This document shows, piece after piece, positions 40,381-49,655 of a stretch of DNA of 56,361 bases (the first letter of the stretch is position 1; every line of letters begins with the position of its first letter). Source of the DNA: Acidobacteriota bacterium (GTDB taxonomy: Bacteria; Acidobacteriota; Aminicenantia; Aminicenantales; Saccharicenantaceae). The notes below the pieces were generated by a model that saw only the letters and a list, made by a program, of their open reading frames with translations, ran no database searches and was not told the origin of the DNA. Made by a program: the position numbers and the translations under genes. The stretch is from positions 1-56,361 of the forward strand of contig JAKPCG010000083.1 of the NCBI GenBank assembly GCA_029553365.1, read 5' to 3'.

Positions 40381-41115
40381 ATGAAATTGCCTTATAAAAC
40401 TACCTCTGATTCACTTAACCGCTCTCGCTTTTCGATCATCCTGGTTAATCCCCAGAATCAGGAAAATATCGGGCTGGTCGCCAGAGCCATGAAAAATACA
40501 GGTTTTTCTGAGTTAAGACTGGTTGGCCTCGAGAAGTTTGAACAGGAAGCCTTTCGCCCGGCAGTTCATGCCAAAGATATTTTGAAAAAAGCAATTTTCT
40601 ACCAGAGTCTGCCGGAGGCTGTAGCCGATCTCAATCTGGTACTGGCTTCAACTGCCCGGCAGAGAAAGGCTTTTCGGGTGATCACCATTGACGAAGCAGC
40701 CGAGAAAATAAGGCTTTTCCCCGACCATATCAAGATTGGTCTCGTTTTCGGAAATGAGCGAACCGGGTTGAGCGACCTTGAACTAAGGCAGGCTAATTTT
40801 GTCTATTTCATCCCTCAAGCCGGCCGTCAGCCTTCCTACAACCTGGCTGCTGCTGTTCTGATTACACTTTATACACTTTTCCGCCAGTCAGCTTCAGAAC
40901 TGGTAGCTGAATTACCGCCTCCAGTCTCCCACAAAGAACAGGCTGACTGCCTCCAGATCGTTTTAGCCAAGTTGGAAAAAAATGGCTTTGTCCACGACAC
41001 CAATCGTGAGCATGTTACCAATTTACTTTATGACCTTTTCGGCCGAATGACGCTGTCTGACCGTGACCAGCGGTTTCTCGCCGCCATCTTCAACAAAGGC
41101 CTCAATAAAAAGTAG
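40381..41115 (+). CDS. TrmJ/TrmH-family tRNA 2'-O-ribose methyltransferase
   Basis: The 244-residue protein has the SPOUT methyltransferase motifs: motif 1 NPQNQENIGLVARAMKNTG (about 23-41), motif 2 GLVFGNERTGLSD (about 119-131) and motif 3 PSYNLAAAVLITLY (about 150-163). Together these form the trefoil-knot SAM-binding core. A C-terminal extension of about 80 residues is typical of TrmJ, which methylates the ribose at position 32 of tRNAs. It is 17 bp downstream of the patB-like gene. The target position is inferred from family resemblance. Confidence 0.9.
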   Translation: MKLPYKTTSDSLNRSRFSIILVNPQNQENIGLVARAMKNTGFSELRLVGLEKFEQEAFRPAVHAKDILKKAIFYQSLPEAVADLNLVLASTARQRKAFRVITIDEAAEKIRLFPDHIKIGLVFGNERTGLSDLELRQANFVYFIPQAGRQPSYNLAAAVLITLYTLFRQSASELVAELPPPVSHKEQADCLQIVLAKLEKNGFVHDTNREHVTNLLYDLFGRMTLSDRDQRFLAAIFNKGLNKK

Positions 41116-41152
41116 TCCTGGCTCTGGCGGCAGATAAGAAGCTTACGAATTT

Positions 41153-41181
41153 TTTACACCTGTTCTGTTCTGATGTATTTT
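41153..41181 (+). promoter_or_regulatory. Possible sigma-70 promoter for the 41198 membrane protein
   Basis: TTTACA (41153-41158), a 17-base spacer and TATTTT (41176-41181) predict a start near 41188. That is only about ten bases before the ATG, with AGAGG in between. Confidence 0.4.
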
Positions 41182-41197
41182 ATAGGTAGAGGTTATT

Positions 41198-41596
41198 ATG
41201 AACAAAGAAAAAAGATTCGTACTGGGGCTGGTTATCATTGCCGTTATTGACCTGTTTGCGGGTTTGATGACCATTTCCTTCTGGATTGGGCATCTGGTTG
41301 GCAACCGTTTTCCTAAGACTCTGCCGGTGCCAGATAATCTCTATAATGCCTTTGCTCTACCAGACCTGGTTCTGGCTGCCTTTCTGTTAATCGCTTCTGT
41401 CGGTCTTCTTCGCTTCAAAAAAACAGGCTATATCTTTGCTCTGATGGCCAGCGGCATGTGGCTATTTGATTCACTGCTGGTTAGTGGCCTGACCGGTTTT
41501 TTTAAATTATCTCTGGTTCTGCCCAGTTTGTTATTCTGTCTCTGGTCAATTTACTACCTGTGGAAGAAGCGGGAAATTTTTCAGCTCTTTGCCTGA
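41198..41596 (+). CDS. Small four-helix membrane protein of unknown function
   Basis: The 132-residue protein has four predicted transmembrane helices (about 8-30, 45-68, 73-98 and 103-122) with basic residues on one side (NKEKR, RFKK, KKRE). It does not match a family I can name. It ends before the APC permease gene. The track of hydrophobic helices suggests an inner-membrane protein. Function unknown. Confidence 0.65.
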   Translation: MNKEKRFVLGLVIIAVIDLFAGLMTISFWIGHLVGNRFPKTLPVPDNLYNAFALPDLVLAAFLLIASVGLLRFKKTGYIFALMASGMWLFDSLLVSGLTGFFKLSLVLPSLLFCLWSIYYLWKKREIFQLFA

Positions 41597-41625
41597 AATC
41601 AATAGCCAGAAATCGAGACAGACTG

Positions 41626-42969
41626 ATGATTAAAGCCAGTCTTAATACCTTTGACGTCACTATGATCGTGGTCAGCCTGGTCATCGGCATTGGCATTTTC
41701 CGGACACCGGCGATGGTCGCTGCAGTTACCAGAACGCCGGTTTTGTTTTTCGCAGCCTGGGCAGCCGGGGGACTGATCACACTTCTGGGTGCACTAACTT
41801 TCGCTGAGATTGGCTCTCGGTTCCCTCATCCCGGCTCCTATTATCAGGTAGTAGCCAGTAGCTATGGCTCACTTTTGGCTTTTTTACTTAACTGGGCTAA
41901 CGTCTTTATCATTAATACCGCCAGTGGAGCCGGTGTAGCCTTGATAGGAGCTGAATATCTGGCACATCTCCTGCTTCCTGATAGATTACGCACAGCTCAA
42001 AATATTATTTTTATAGCTGCTGGCATGATAATCTTGCTGGTACTGTTAAATTACCTTGGTATAAAATCAGGAGCCTGGACCCAAAATGTTTTGAGCCTTT
42101 CCAAGGTTATTCTGATATTTATCCTGGCTGTCGCCGGACTCTTCAGCCAGCACAGCACTCCTGACATCAGGTCAGCGTCTCTGTCTCCGCCAGCCAGCTG
42201 GTGGTCGGCCCTGGGACTTGGTTTTATCTCTGTCTTTTTTAGCTATGGAGGCTATCAACAAACCATTAACCTTGGCGCCGACTTAAAAAATTCGTCCAAA
42301 AATTTACCTCGAGCAGTACTGGGCGGCATGATCATTGTTATCAGCTGTTATCTGCTTATTAACGTCGCTTACTGGAGAACTCTGGGAATGCCTCGCCTGG
42401 CCTCGGCCAAACTGGTCGCTGCAGAAACAGCTGGTGTAGTCTTTGGACAGCTAGGAGCAAATATTGTCTCGTTGGCTATTTTCCTTTCAGCCCTCGGATT
42501 TCTGAATGCCATTATGCTCCAGCTCCCTCGCACTTATCTGGCCATGGCTGAAGACGGAACTCTGCCCGCCATCTTCAAAAAGCTAAATCCCCGGACCCAG
42601 GTTCAAGAGTTCGGCTTGCTTTTTCTGGGTGTTTTTATCCTTTTGAGCCTGATTTTTCTCCGTACTTTCGAAAACATCGTCAACTATGTTATGTTTCTGG
42701 ACAGCCTGGGCATCGCCGTCGTGGCCTCTACTATCTTTGTTTTAAGAAGCAAGGCAAAAAGAAACAATCAGGATTATGTAGGTTTTAAACTACCCTTTTA
42801 CCCCCTGCTTCCTGCTATTTTTATCTTTTTTCTTCTAACCATCACCATCAGCGTCCTGGTCAGCCAACCACGTTCTGCCTTACTCGGTACAGTTTTTCTC
42901 TTGCTTGGCTTCCCTCTATACTGGGCTATGCGGCAGCTTTCTTTCAGGAATAAACCGGTCAGCAGATGA
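41626..42969 (+). CDS. APC-superfamily amino acid permease
   Basis: The roughly 447-residue protein has 12 hydrophobic helices. The APC signature near the start, VSLVIGIGIFRTPAMVAAVTR, contains the Gly-Ile-Gly-Ile-Phe substrate loop. Other patterns include GALTFAEIGSRFPHPGSYYQVV and FFSYGGYQQTINLGADLKN. I place the start at the ATG at 41626 rather than at the GTG at 41560, which would overlap the previous gene by 37 bases. The ribosome binding site is weak in both cases. APC transporters of this LAT-like group carry amino acids by antiport or proton symport. Substrate cannot be predicted. Confidence 0.9.
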   Translation: MIKASLNTFDVTMIVVSLVIGIGIFRTPAMVAAVTRTPVLFFAAWAAGGLITLLGALTFAEIGSRFPHPGSYYQVVASSYGSLLAFLLNWANVFIINTASGAGVALIGAEYLAHLLLPDRLRTAQNIIFIAAGMIILLVLLNYLGIKSGAWTQNVLSLSKVILIFILAVAGLFSQHSTPDIRSASLSPPASWWSALGLGFISVFFSYGGYQQTINLGADLKNSSKNLPRAVLGGMIIVISCYLLINVAYWRTLGMPRLASAKLVAAETAGVVFGQLGANIVSLAIFLSALGFLNAIMLQLPRTYLAMAEDGTLPAIFKKLNPRTQVQEFGLLFLGVFILLSLIFLRTFENIVNYVMFLDSLGIAVVASTIFVLRSKAKRNNQDYVGFKLPFYPLLPAIFIFFLLTITISVLVSQPRSALLGTVFLLLGFPLYWAMRQLSFRNKPVSR

Positions 42970-42987
42970 TCTTGCTAGAATTATAAA

Positions 42988-44070
42988 TTATAAAGCCAGG
43001 CTGAAACTCAATCCGCAATAGGGGTCAAAATATTTCTGGCCTTTAAATTCTTTGGTTCTGATGGCAGCATAAAAACTTAAGACTGCCTGCTGGCTTTCGT
43101 AAGCCAGCCCCGAAGTCAACTGGCCGTAGAAATGACGGAGCGACTGACCGTGACCGGAGACGAAAGTATTTCCTTCAATTAAGAGGTTTCTGGCCAGAGC
43201 CCGGCCGGTTACCCGGCAAAAGGCATAGATAGAGGTTCTTTTTACTCCGGTTAAGGATATCTGATTGCAAAGTGGTGTGGGAAGCCAAACCTCTTGCCCC
43301 GGTTGAACATTTAGGCCAAATCGAAAATCCAGAGTGGCTTCAAGACCCGTCATCAGGTTACCCAGCTGCCCACCCAGGCCGGCTTTAAAAACACTATTCC
43401 AGCCTGCTTCTTTTTTATCAGGACTCCAAATTGTCCAGAAACGGCTCAACCAGATATCAACCACCGGCTCGTTTTTAAGCTGGTTGGTCCAGCCTCGAGG
43501 TTCGGTCCAGCCATAAGTCCGGTGCAGCCATTTCTGAGTTGCTTCAGCTAAAGAAAGCGGTCCGACTACTCCCAGACCGCCTCCCCAGCTGGTCTGTGTT
43601 CGTCCAGAATTGCGGACAAAAGTCAGGCTGGCCAGAAGCAGCCCGGCATAAGGACGATCGTCACTGATTATCTCTTCTCTGGTCAGATCAGCCGGCGTAA
43701 ACATGCCCTGAGCAATCGACAGAGCTGCCCAGCGCTGGCCTGAAGTTTCTGGATCAAGGCAATTTTCCGGGCTCTCCATTCTGGCATCATTTCCCAGAAG
43801 TCTTGTATTTAGTCGATACAAAAACCTCAGCCAGGATGATTTAGACTTCTCTTCAAGTGGAGGAGAAACCCAGCCAAGGAACAGTCCATTGGTATAGCCA
43901 TCATCCTGGTCGAGCCAGACATCGTTTTCCAGCTTGAAGATCAAATTGCCTTTTCCGGTCGGTCCGGCTGGAAATTCAGGCGGTTGCCCGGCAAGAAGTG
44001 GCCAGTTCAGATTCAGTCCGAGAGATAAAATCAAGAGTACCAACCTAAGGTGAGAGCTGCCCTTTATCAT
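42988..44070 (-). CDS. LpxR-like lipid A deacylase (DUF2219) outer-membrane enzyme
   Basis: The 360-residue protein has a signal peptide (cleavage near LLAGQ at about 28). The LpxR/DUF2219 hallmarks follow: IFKLENDVWLDQDDGYTNGLFLGW near residues 45-68 and DDRPYAGLLLASLTFVRN near 137-154. LpxR is a calcium-dependent outer-membrane barrel that removes 3'-acyloxyacyl chains from lipid A in Salmonella. A homologue here implies an LPS outer membrane. The barrel ends with alternating aromatic residues and LAL. Read convergent with the APC permease, 18 bp away. The specific activity is inferred. Confidence 0.84.
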   Translation of the reverse strand: MIKGSSHLRLVLLILSLGLNLNWPLLAGQPPEFPAGPTGKGNLIFKLENDVWLDQDDGYTNGLFLGWVSPPLEEKSKSSWLRFLYRLNTRLLGNDARMESPENCLDPETSGQRWAALSIAQGMFTPADLTREEIISDDRPYAGLLLASLTFVRNSGRTQTSWGGGLGVVGPLSLAEATQKWLHRTYGWTEPRGWTNQLKNEPVVDIWLSRFWTIWSPDKKEAGWNSVFKAGLGGQLGNLMTGLEATLDFRFGLNVQPGQEVWLPTPLCNQISLTGVKRTSIYAFCRVTGRALARNLLIEGNTFVSGHGQSLRHFYGQLTSGLAYESQQAVLSFYAAIRTKEFKGQKYFDPYCGLSFSLAL

Positions 44071-44106
44071 CTGCGAACCAGAAACTTCCTGAAATTTTAA
44101 CCAGCT

Positions 44107-45789
44107 TTAGTCAGTTGCAACCTTTTCTAATTTTTTCATGATGCTGAACATAAAAGTCGCAGACAGCAAGCAGGCGACGACGAGAATTGACCATAGAGCC
44201 CACAGAGGAAGTTTCATCCATAGCCAGCCAACTACCCCGACCAGATAATTACCAATGGCCGTAGCCGCGAACCAGCCGCCCTGCATTAGACCCTTGTATT
44301 TGGGCGGAGCAACGCGGGAGACAAAAGAAATACCCATCGGACTCAGGAAAAGCTCGGCTATGGTTAACAGAAAATAAGTGCTGATTAACCAGTAAACTGA
44401 AACCTGGTGCTGAGGCGGAGCCACCTGGCCGCCAAGCTGAGCCGGGCTGGGCAATCCAATTGAACCAATGACCAGAATAGTAAAGGCAGCTGCCGTCAGT
44501 ATCATGCCGTAGCCAATCTTTTTGGGTGCTGATGGCTCCTTTCCCTTCTTATTCAGATAGGCAAAATAGGCAATAACCAGTGGTGTTAATGAAACAATAA
44601 AGAACGGATTAAAATGCTGAAAGCGCTGCGGCTGGAAAGGATTAATTTCCGGATAAGTCCGATAACGCAGATAGGTCAGCACTGCAAAAACAACAAAAGC
44701 TAACCCACCGGCCAGCCTGGTTCGGCTGGATGTTCCTTTCCTGAGAAGATAATATAGTCCGACCAGGCTCAGATATAAAGGAATTAAGGCTGTCAGGTCA
44801 AACCAGATATTGGTCAGTTTATCAACGTGAGAAACAGTATAATCCCGGGCAAAAAAGGTCATGCTAACTGCCGACTGTTGAAAAGCCATCCAGAAGAAAA
44901 TAACCACGAAAAAGACCAGGCCCAGAGCAACCAGCCTCTCTTTGGTTTGCTCGGGAGTCAATTCAACCACCTGCGACTTTAGCTCAGCTGAAGCCGCTTT
45001 TTGCTTTTCAGTCACATCAGCCTGACGGTAGTATTTCCTGAAGCCCCAGAAGATCAACATAGAAACTATCAGGCTCAGGCAAGCCACACCAAAACCAAAG
45101 TGATAGGATTTACTCAATGTTCCCAGATAACTTTCTGCAAATTGCCGGAGCGAATCAATAGTAATAGCCGGGTTTTGAGCTCTAGCTACATCGAGAAACT
45201 GATTAACATCACTCAGCTTACCTTTCAGAAAATCGTTAGCCAGTTGCGGTATGCGGGCATCATAGACAAAATTACCCTTGGCCAGAATCCAGCTGCAAAC
45301 CTTTTCTGAGGCGGAAGGAGCAAACATCGCCCCGATATTAATTCCCATATAAAAGATATTAAAAGCCCGGTCACGAAGCGCACTGTATTTAGGATCATCA
45401 TAGAGATTGCCAACCAGAGCTTGAAGATTACCTTTAAATAGGCCTGTTCCCAGAGCAATCACTCCCAAAGCTGTCAGCACCAGGCCAAAGCCAGTCTCAA
45501 AGCGAGTGGGAATGGCCAGCAGCAGATACCCCAAAAACATGACGATGAGACCGAGACTGATGGTTTTGCCATAGCCGAAGACCCGGTCAGCCAGATAACC
45601 GCCAAGAAGAGGGAAAAAATAGACACAGAACATAAAAATTCCATAAATAGTACCAGCCGTGGCTGAGCTGAGACCATATTTTGCCTGCATGAAGAGGACG
45701 AAAATACTGACCATAGTATAAAACCCAAAACGCTCGCCCATATTAGCAAAGAAAGCAACTATCAAGCCTTTGGGGTGGCCTTTGAACAT
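44107..45789 (-). CDS. POT/PTR-family proton-coupled peptide transporter with a variant ExxER motif
   Basis: The 560-residue protein has 14 or so hydrophobic helices and POT motifs: FFANMGERFGFYTMVS at about 13-28, GLFKGNLQALVGNLYD near 119-134, and FFAR/GISFVSRVAPPKYKGLMQGGWFAATAIGNYL near the C-terminus. In most POT proteins the first motif is E-x-x-E-R-F. Here the first Glu is Asn16, while Glu19 and Arg20 are kept. That could change proton coupling, since this Glu is part of the proton-coupling motif in studied members. AAAGGAG precedes the ATG. It imports di- and tripeptides in related organisms. Confidence 0.92.
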   Translation of the reverse strand: MFKGHPKGLIVAFFANMGERFGFYTMVSIFVLFMQAKYGLSSATAGTIYGIFMFCVYFFPLLGGYLADRVFGYGKTISLGLIVMFLGYLLLAIPTRFETGFGLVLTALGVIALGTGLFKGNLQALVGNLYDDPKYSALRDRAFNIFYMGINIGAMFAPSASEKVCSWILAKGNFVYDARIPQLANDFLKGKLSDVNQFLDVARAQNPAITIDSLRQFAESYLGTLSKSYHFGFGVACLSLIVSMLIFWGFRKYYRQADVTEKQKAASAELKSQVVELTPEQTKERLVALGLVFFVVIFFWMAFQQSAVSMTFFARDYTVSHVDKLTNIWFDLTALIPLYLSLVGLYYLLRKGTSSRTRLAGGLAFVVFAVLTYLRYRTYPEINPFQPQRFQHFNPFFIVSLTPLVIAYFAYLNKKGKEPSAPKKIGYGMILTAAAFTILVIGSIGLPSPAQLGGQVAPPQHQVSVYWLISTYFLLTIAELFLSPMGISFVSRVAPPKYKGLMQGGWFAATAIGNYLVGVVGWLWMKLPLWALWSILVVACLLSATFMFSIMKKLEKVATD

Positions 45790-45826
45790 GTTATTTTTCT
45801 CCTTTAGTTAAAGTTTGTGTTTGATT

Positions 45827-46600
45827 TTACTTCATATGCCTTTCTCTCAGGATTTCAAAAAAAAGTTCATTTACTCTTTTTTCCATGGCCTGACGAAATT
45901 TATCCACCGTTTCACTACCTTTATCTGAAATGTAGTGACTGATAAACATCGGCTGACCAACATTTACCCATATTTTGCCTGGAACCCCCAGCGGGATATG
46001 AGTTCCAAAGATGGCCATAGTCGTGACAGGGACATCCAGCCGTGATTCCTGGTAAAGGTTATAGGCCATAACGGCTGCTCCATGACGGAAGCGCGGGATG
46101 TAGGGATTACGATCGCTGTCATTAAAATGTCCCCGACCCTGCAGAGCAATAATGGCCCGGCCCTGCTTCAGATAATTCTGACATTTCTTGACTGCTTCTG
46201 CCCGGCCAGTATAAAGATCAACCGGGATAGTTCCAATTTTTGCTATATTGGTTGAAACATAACGGACAATACTTGAAAAAAATGGAGCCAGCAGAAAATG
46301 TAAGAACAGGCCCGCATCTTTCATGTTGCGGTAAAGGTGCTTTTTAACCAGGAAGCTAAACTCCTGACGGTTAAAAATCATTTTATTAGCTGTAAAGAAA
46401 ATTGGTCTGGGAATCACCTTAAAAAGGACAGCCACATCTTTATAACTGCCGACATGGTTGCCAACAATTATATTAGGCCCCTTGAGGACAAAATCTTCTG
46501 CCCCCTTAACTATTAGCTTCTTAGAGGTCAGAGCCAGACTGCTTAGCCTTTGGATAATACCTTGAAAACTCTGGAGTTCCTCTTCAAAGCTTTTTGGCAT
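45827..46600 (-). CDS. PlsC-like 1-acylglycerol-phosphate acyltransferase family protein
   Basis: The 257-residue protein has the HX4D acyltransferase motif in NHVGSYKDVAVLF (about 48-55) and a later glycine-rich ALQGRGHFND block (about 150-165) where PlsC members have EGTR. Its short hydrophobic segments are few, suggesting peripheral membrane attachment. Family members acylate lysophosphatidic acid or other acceptors in phospholipid or lipid A metabolism. The POT gene follows 37 bp away in the same orientation. The exact acceptor is not clear. Confidence 0.85.
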   Translation of the reverse strand: MPKSFEEELQSFQGIIQRLSSLALTSKKLIVKGAEDFVLKGPNIIVGNHVGSYKDVAVLFKVIPRPIFFTANKMIFNRQEFSFLVKKHLYRNMKDAGLFLHFLLAPFFSSIVRYVSTNIAKIGTIPVDLYTGRAEAVKKCQNYLKQGRAIIALQGRGHFNDSDRNPYIPRFRHGAAVMAYNLYQESRLDVPVTTMAIFGTHIPLGVPGKIWVNVGQPMFISHYISDKGSETVDKFRQAMEKRVNELFFEILRERHMK

Positions 46601-46744
46601 AAGAAAGTAATTTTAGCTTAGAAAAGGCCTAAATTCAAAAAAAAACTTCACTCATTTCTGGCAGCCCGGTAAAAAGAAACGGATCAATCATCTGATCTAC
46701 CGCTTAATAAAGAGGAAAAAGAAGTATAAACCAAAAAACAAAAT

Positions 46745-48331
46745 CTATTTTGGGTCCAAAAGCTCCTGACAATAGGCTATTTTAGCCTCAAGTTCCTTCT
46801 TTCTTCCGGCCAGTCGTTCAACCTTCTTCGTCCAGCCCCTGGCCAGGGCCTCCTCTATTTGCTGATCAATTTGCCTTGATTCAAAATTGAACAGTTCAAC
46901 GGCTCTTTTTAACTCTTCTGCCGCTTTTTTCACCATTTTTAGTTCGAGATAGGTCTGTCCCAGGTAATAATGACAGTCGGATAGGGTCTTATCGACCTTG
47001 AGTGACTCCAGAAAATAATCACTGGCTTTTTTAAAATCTTCTTTTTTAAAACAAATAAGCCCTAAAAGATAATGAGGCAGGTAATAGCCGGGACTGATGG
47101 TCAGAGCCTGGCGGCAATCGGCTTCAGCTTCAGTCAGCTTACCTAGCATTAAATAGGAGAGACCTCTTAGAGCATAGCCAAACATCTCATAACTGCCGGA
47201 TAGCTTAATGAGCGTAGTAAGACTGTCCACTGCCTCCGGCCAGCGGGCCAACTCAATTAAAATTAAAGCCTGCTGATAGGTTCCCTCTTCGTCATCCGAC
47301 CGCAGCGAGGTTATCGCCTTGAAATCAGCTAGAGCCTCTTCATAGTTGCCTTTTTCTCTGTTTATGAATCCGGAGAGAAGATGAGCCCGCGGCATCTCAT
47401 TATCAAGAGCCAGGGCCTGCCTTAAAAATTCTTCAGCTGATTCATATTTCCTGTCAAGAAAAGCCAGTTCACCCAGTTCAGTTAAAGCACGAGGGTGCCG
47501 GGGATTTTTTTCCAGCGTCAATTTAAACCATTTTTCTGCCTCAGGGATTTCACCGCGGAGTTTCTGGAAACGTCCCAGTAGAAAATAAGGCAGTGGCCAC
47601 TCCGGCTTTAAACTCATTACCTTTTTTAAATTATCATCATCAGCCGTCATCATCTCTACCAACGGCTTAAAAAGCAGGGCTTCCGGCTCTTCCGGATTAT
47701 CCTTCAAAACTCCATCCAGGTTCTTCAACGCCGGCTCAACAGTACCGTATTTAAAAGAACCGCTTTCAAAAAGATCTTTTAAGTAGGGAATTAGCCTTTC
47801 AGCTGGCTCTCCACGCAGATAACGATAGTAAGAACGGAAGATTTCCCTGTATTCAGAATCAGTCATGAAAGTTTTCGCGTTAAGTACCAAAGCTGCGGCT
47901 TTTAAATAATCCTGATGGAGTCCCAGTTCTTCCGCTCTGGAGGCATAAAAGCTGCCTTTTACCCATTGATCAAGGTTGCCCAGGCCGAGTTCTTTCCTTT
48001 CCCTGGCCCATAGTCCATAAGTAACCGCCAGGCGCCCATAGGCCTGGTAAAAATCTGGCTGCTGACGGAGAGCCTGTTCAAAATATTTTATAGCTTCCTG
48101 GTAGCCGGGAATAGCAAATTTTTCGAGCTCGGCCTGACCTCTTTGATAAAGATCTTCGGCTTTAATTTTTGCTTCTTTTTCAGGCGAGACTGGTCCTACA
48201 GGTACCATGACCTTGTCTGTCCGGCAATTGATGATCGTCATCGTGAGCGGCACAATAATCAGAGCTAAAAGCTTAAGCTTTCCGGTCAGAACTTTTTTAA
48301 CAGAAGCGTGAACCATAGCCACCATTTTCAT
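46745..48331 (-). CDS. TPR-repeat lipoprotein
   Basis: The 528-residue protein has a signal peptide with lipobox-like TMTIINC (lipidated Cys about 36). About ten TPR repeats follow, among them AIKYFEQALRQQPDFYQAYGRL, KWFKLTLEKNPRHPRALTELGELA, FLRQALALDNEMPRAHLLSG, LIELARWPEAVDSLTTLIKL and DYFLESLKVDKTLSDCHYYLGQ. The C-terminus is a coiled coil with a charged tail (about 490-528). It is an envelope scaffold or assembly protein in which TPRs bind partners. The minus-strand neighbours (TonB-domain protein, sigma/anti-sigma pair) suggest an envelope-related cluster. Specific role unknown. Confidence 0.85.
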   Translation of the reverse strand: MKMVAMVHASVKKVLTGKLKLLALIIVPLTMTIINCRTDKVMVPVGPVSPEKEAKIKAEDLYQRGQAELEKFAIPGYQEAIKYFEQALRQQPDFYQAYGRLAVTYGLWARERKELGLGNLDQWVKGSFYASRAEELGLHQDYLKAAALVLNAKTFMTDSEYREIFRSYYRYLRGEPAERLIPYLKDLFESGSFKYGTVEPALKNLDGVLKDNPEEPEALLFKPLVEMMTADDDNLKKVMSLKPEWPLPYFLLGRFQKLRGEIPEAEKWFKLTLEKNPRHPRALTELGELAFLDRKYESAEEFLRQALALDNEMPRAHLLSGFINREKGNYEEALADFKAITSLRSDDEEGTYQQALILIELARWPEAVDSLTTLIKLSGSYEMFGYALRGLSYLMLGKLTEAEADCRQALTISPGYYLPHYLLGLICFKKEDFKKASDYFLESLKVDKTLSDCHYYLGQTYLELKMVKKAAEELKRAVELFNFESRQIDQQIEEALARGWTKKVERLAGRKKELEAKIAYCQELLDPK

Positions 48332-48576
48332 GTCTTCAACCCCTCCTCAGGTATTATAAACATTAATAAATATTTATGTCGATTAGAAAAACTTCGTCTC
48401 CGCTCTCTTCTTGGGTCCCCATTGAAGTCTAAGAACCTTCCCCGGCATTATCTAACAGCATTTTTAACCAGCGCTCCGTCCAGTTCATCTTTTCTACTGC
48501 GGGGTAGATCTCTTCTCCAGGCTCTATAAGCCACCAAATTCATCTAATTCATCTAACAACAAAAAATAAGCGGGGC

Positions 48577-49602
48577 TCAGGTTACCTTCATCACCTCTAC
48601 CTTTTTCTTCTCTTCTTCCCGCAACTTGAAGTCGACCGTCACGGTAAAGATGACCCCTTTGGGCTGGCCATCAATGATTAGAGGTTCATAAACCCACTGT
48701 TTAACAGCATCAATCGCCGCCTGATCAAGTAATGGTACGGACCTCAAAACTCTGATGTTGGCTACCCGACCGTAAATATCAGTTGTAACTTCCAGGATAA
48801 CCGTGCCTTCCACGCCGGCCTGTCTGGCCGCCTCGGGATAAACCGGATCAACTCTTTTTATCAGCTGTGGTGGCTTGATTCCGCCGAGGGCTCTGACCGT
48901 ATCCAGAGGCAGGGCTTCTCCGCCGACGACTCCTCTGAGTTCGCCTCCCAGCACCCCTCCCACCTCACCCCGAACGGGAGGTTCAATTTTCCCCCCGAAT
49001 AATGTTTCCCCTGACATGGGGCGAACAGCAGTTATCTTCAGCGAAAGGAAGTATGGTTTCCCGGAGGCATCTTCAAAGCCAAAAGCGGTTATGGAATTCT
49101 TCTCCAGAGTCAGTTCGGTATCCAGAAGACTTGTTTTCTGGCTCTGATCCTGTTCGAAGACTTCCACCCGGCAAGTGACTCTTTCCCCGGACAGGGTTCT
49201 AAGCCAGGTAATCATAATGGCATATTCCTTGCTGTCCAGGCGGAAGATGTGGAAGTCCTTGGTCCCGGTTTTAACCCAGCTAAAATTGTCCTGAGTTAAA
49301 AGCCTCAATTCCTTGAGGTTAAAGACCCGGCGTATCTGGCTTTCTTCTTTATCAGCTGTATCCTCGCTTTTTATGCTGGCCGACAGCGTGTAGCGCCAGA
49401 AAGAAGAGGTGACCGTTTTAACCGGTTCAACTTTTCCTCCCCGCAATCCCTCAAAGACTTTAATTTGCATTTCAACCGCAGGTGATGGACTGGCTGGTAG
49501 CGAGGTAGTCCTTTTCGTCTGGGCTAAAGCTTCCCCCGCCAGAAATACACTGAGTACAAGGCACAAAGTTCCTGATAAAATTGCCATTATTTTTTGTCTC
49601 AT
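48577..49602 (-). CDS. Exported TonB C-terminal-domain protein
   Basis: The 341-residue protein has a hydrophobic N-terminal segment (about 5-25) that is probably a signal peptide or uncleaved anchor. A unique region with beta-rich character follows (about 40-200), then a Gly/Val-rich linker (GEVGGVLGGELRGVVGG). The TonB C-terminal domain ends the protein (about 258-335, with PVYPEAARQAGVEGTVILEV, SVPLLDQAAIDAVKQWVYEPL). It lacks the Pro-Lys/Glu spacer of classical TonB. If the N-terminus is uncleaved, it could power the TonB receptors at 25.7 and 29.3 kb; if cleaved, it may be a periplasmic binding variant. AAAAGGAG precedes the ATG. Confidence 0.86.
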   Translation of the reverse strand: MRQKIMAILSGTLCLVLSVFLAGEALAQTKRTTSLPASPSPAVEMQIKVFEGLRGGKVEPVKTVTSSFWRYTLSASIKSEDTADKEESQIRRVFNLKELRLLTQDNFSWVKTGTKDFHIFRLDSKEYAIMITWLRTLSGERVTCRVEVFEQDQSQKTSLLDTELTLEKNSITAFGFEDASGKPYFLSLKITAVRPMSGETLFGGKIEPPVRGEVGGVLGGELRGVVGGEALPLDTVRALGGIKPPQLIKRVDPVYPEAARQAGVEGTVILEVTTDIYGRVANIRVLRSVPLLDQAAIDAVKQWVYEPLIIDGQPKGVIFTVTVDFKLREEEKKKVEVMKVT

Positions 49603-49655
49603 GTAAATCTCCTTTTGTCTTTTCTGATTTTATTATTTAAAAATTCAATACTACC

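Noticed and set aside
48538-48556. ATTCATCTA direct repeats downstream of the TonB-domain gene
   Set aside because: Only two short copies; no sign of a mobile element or array.
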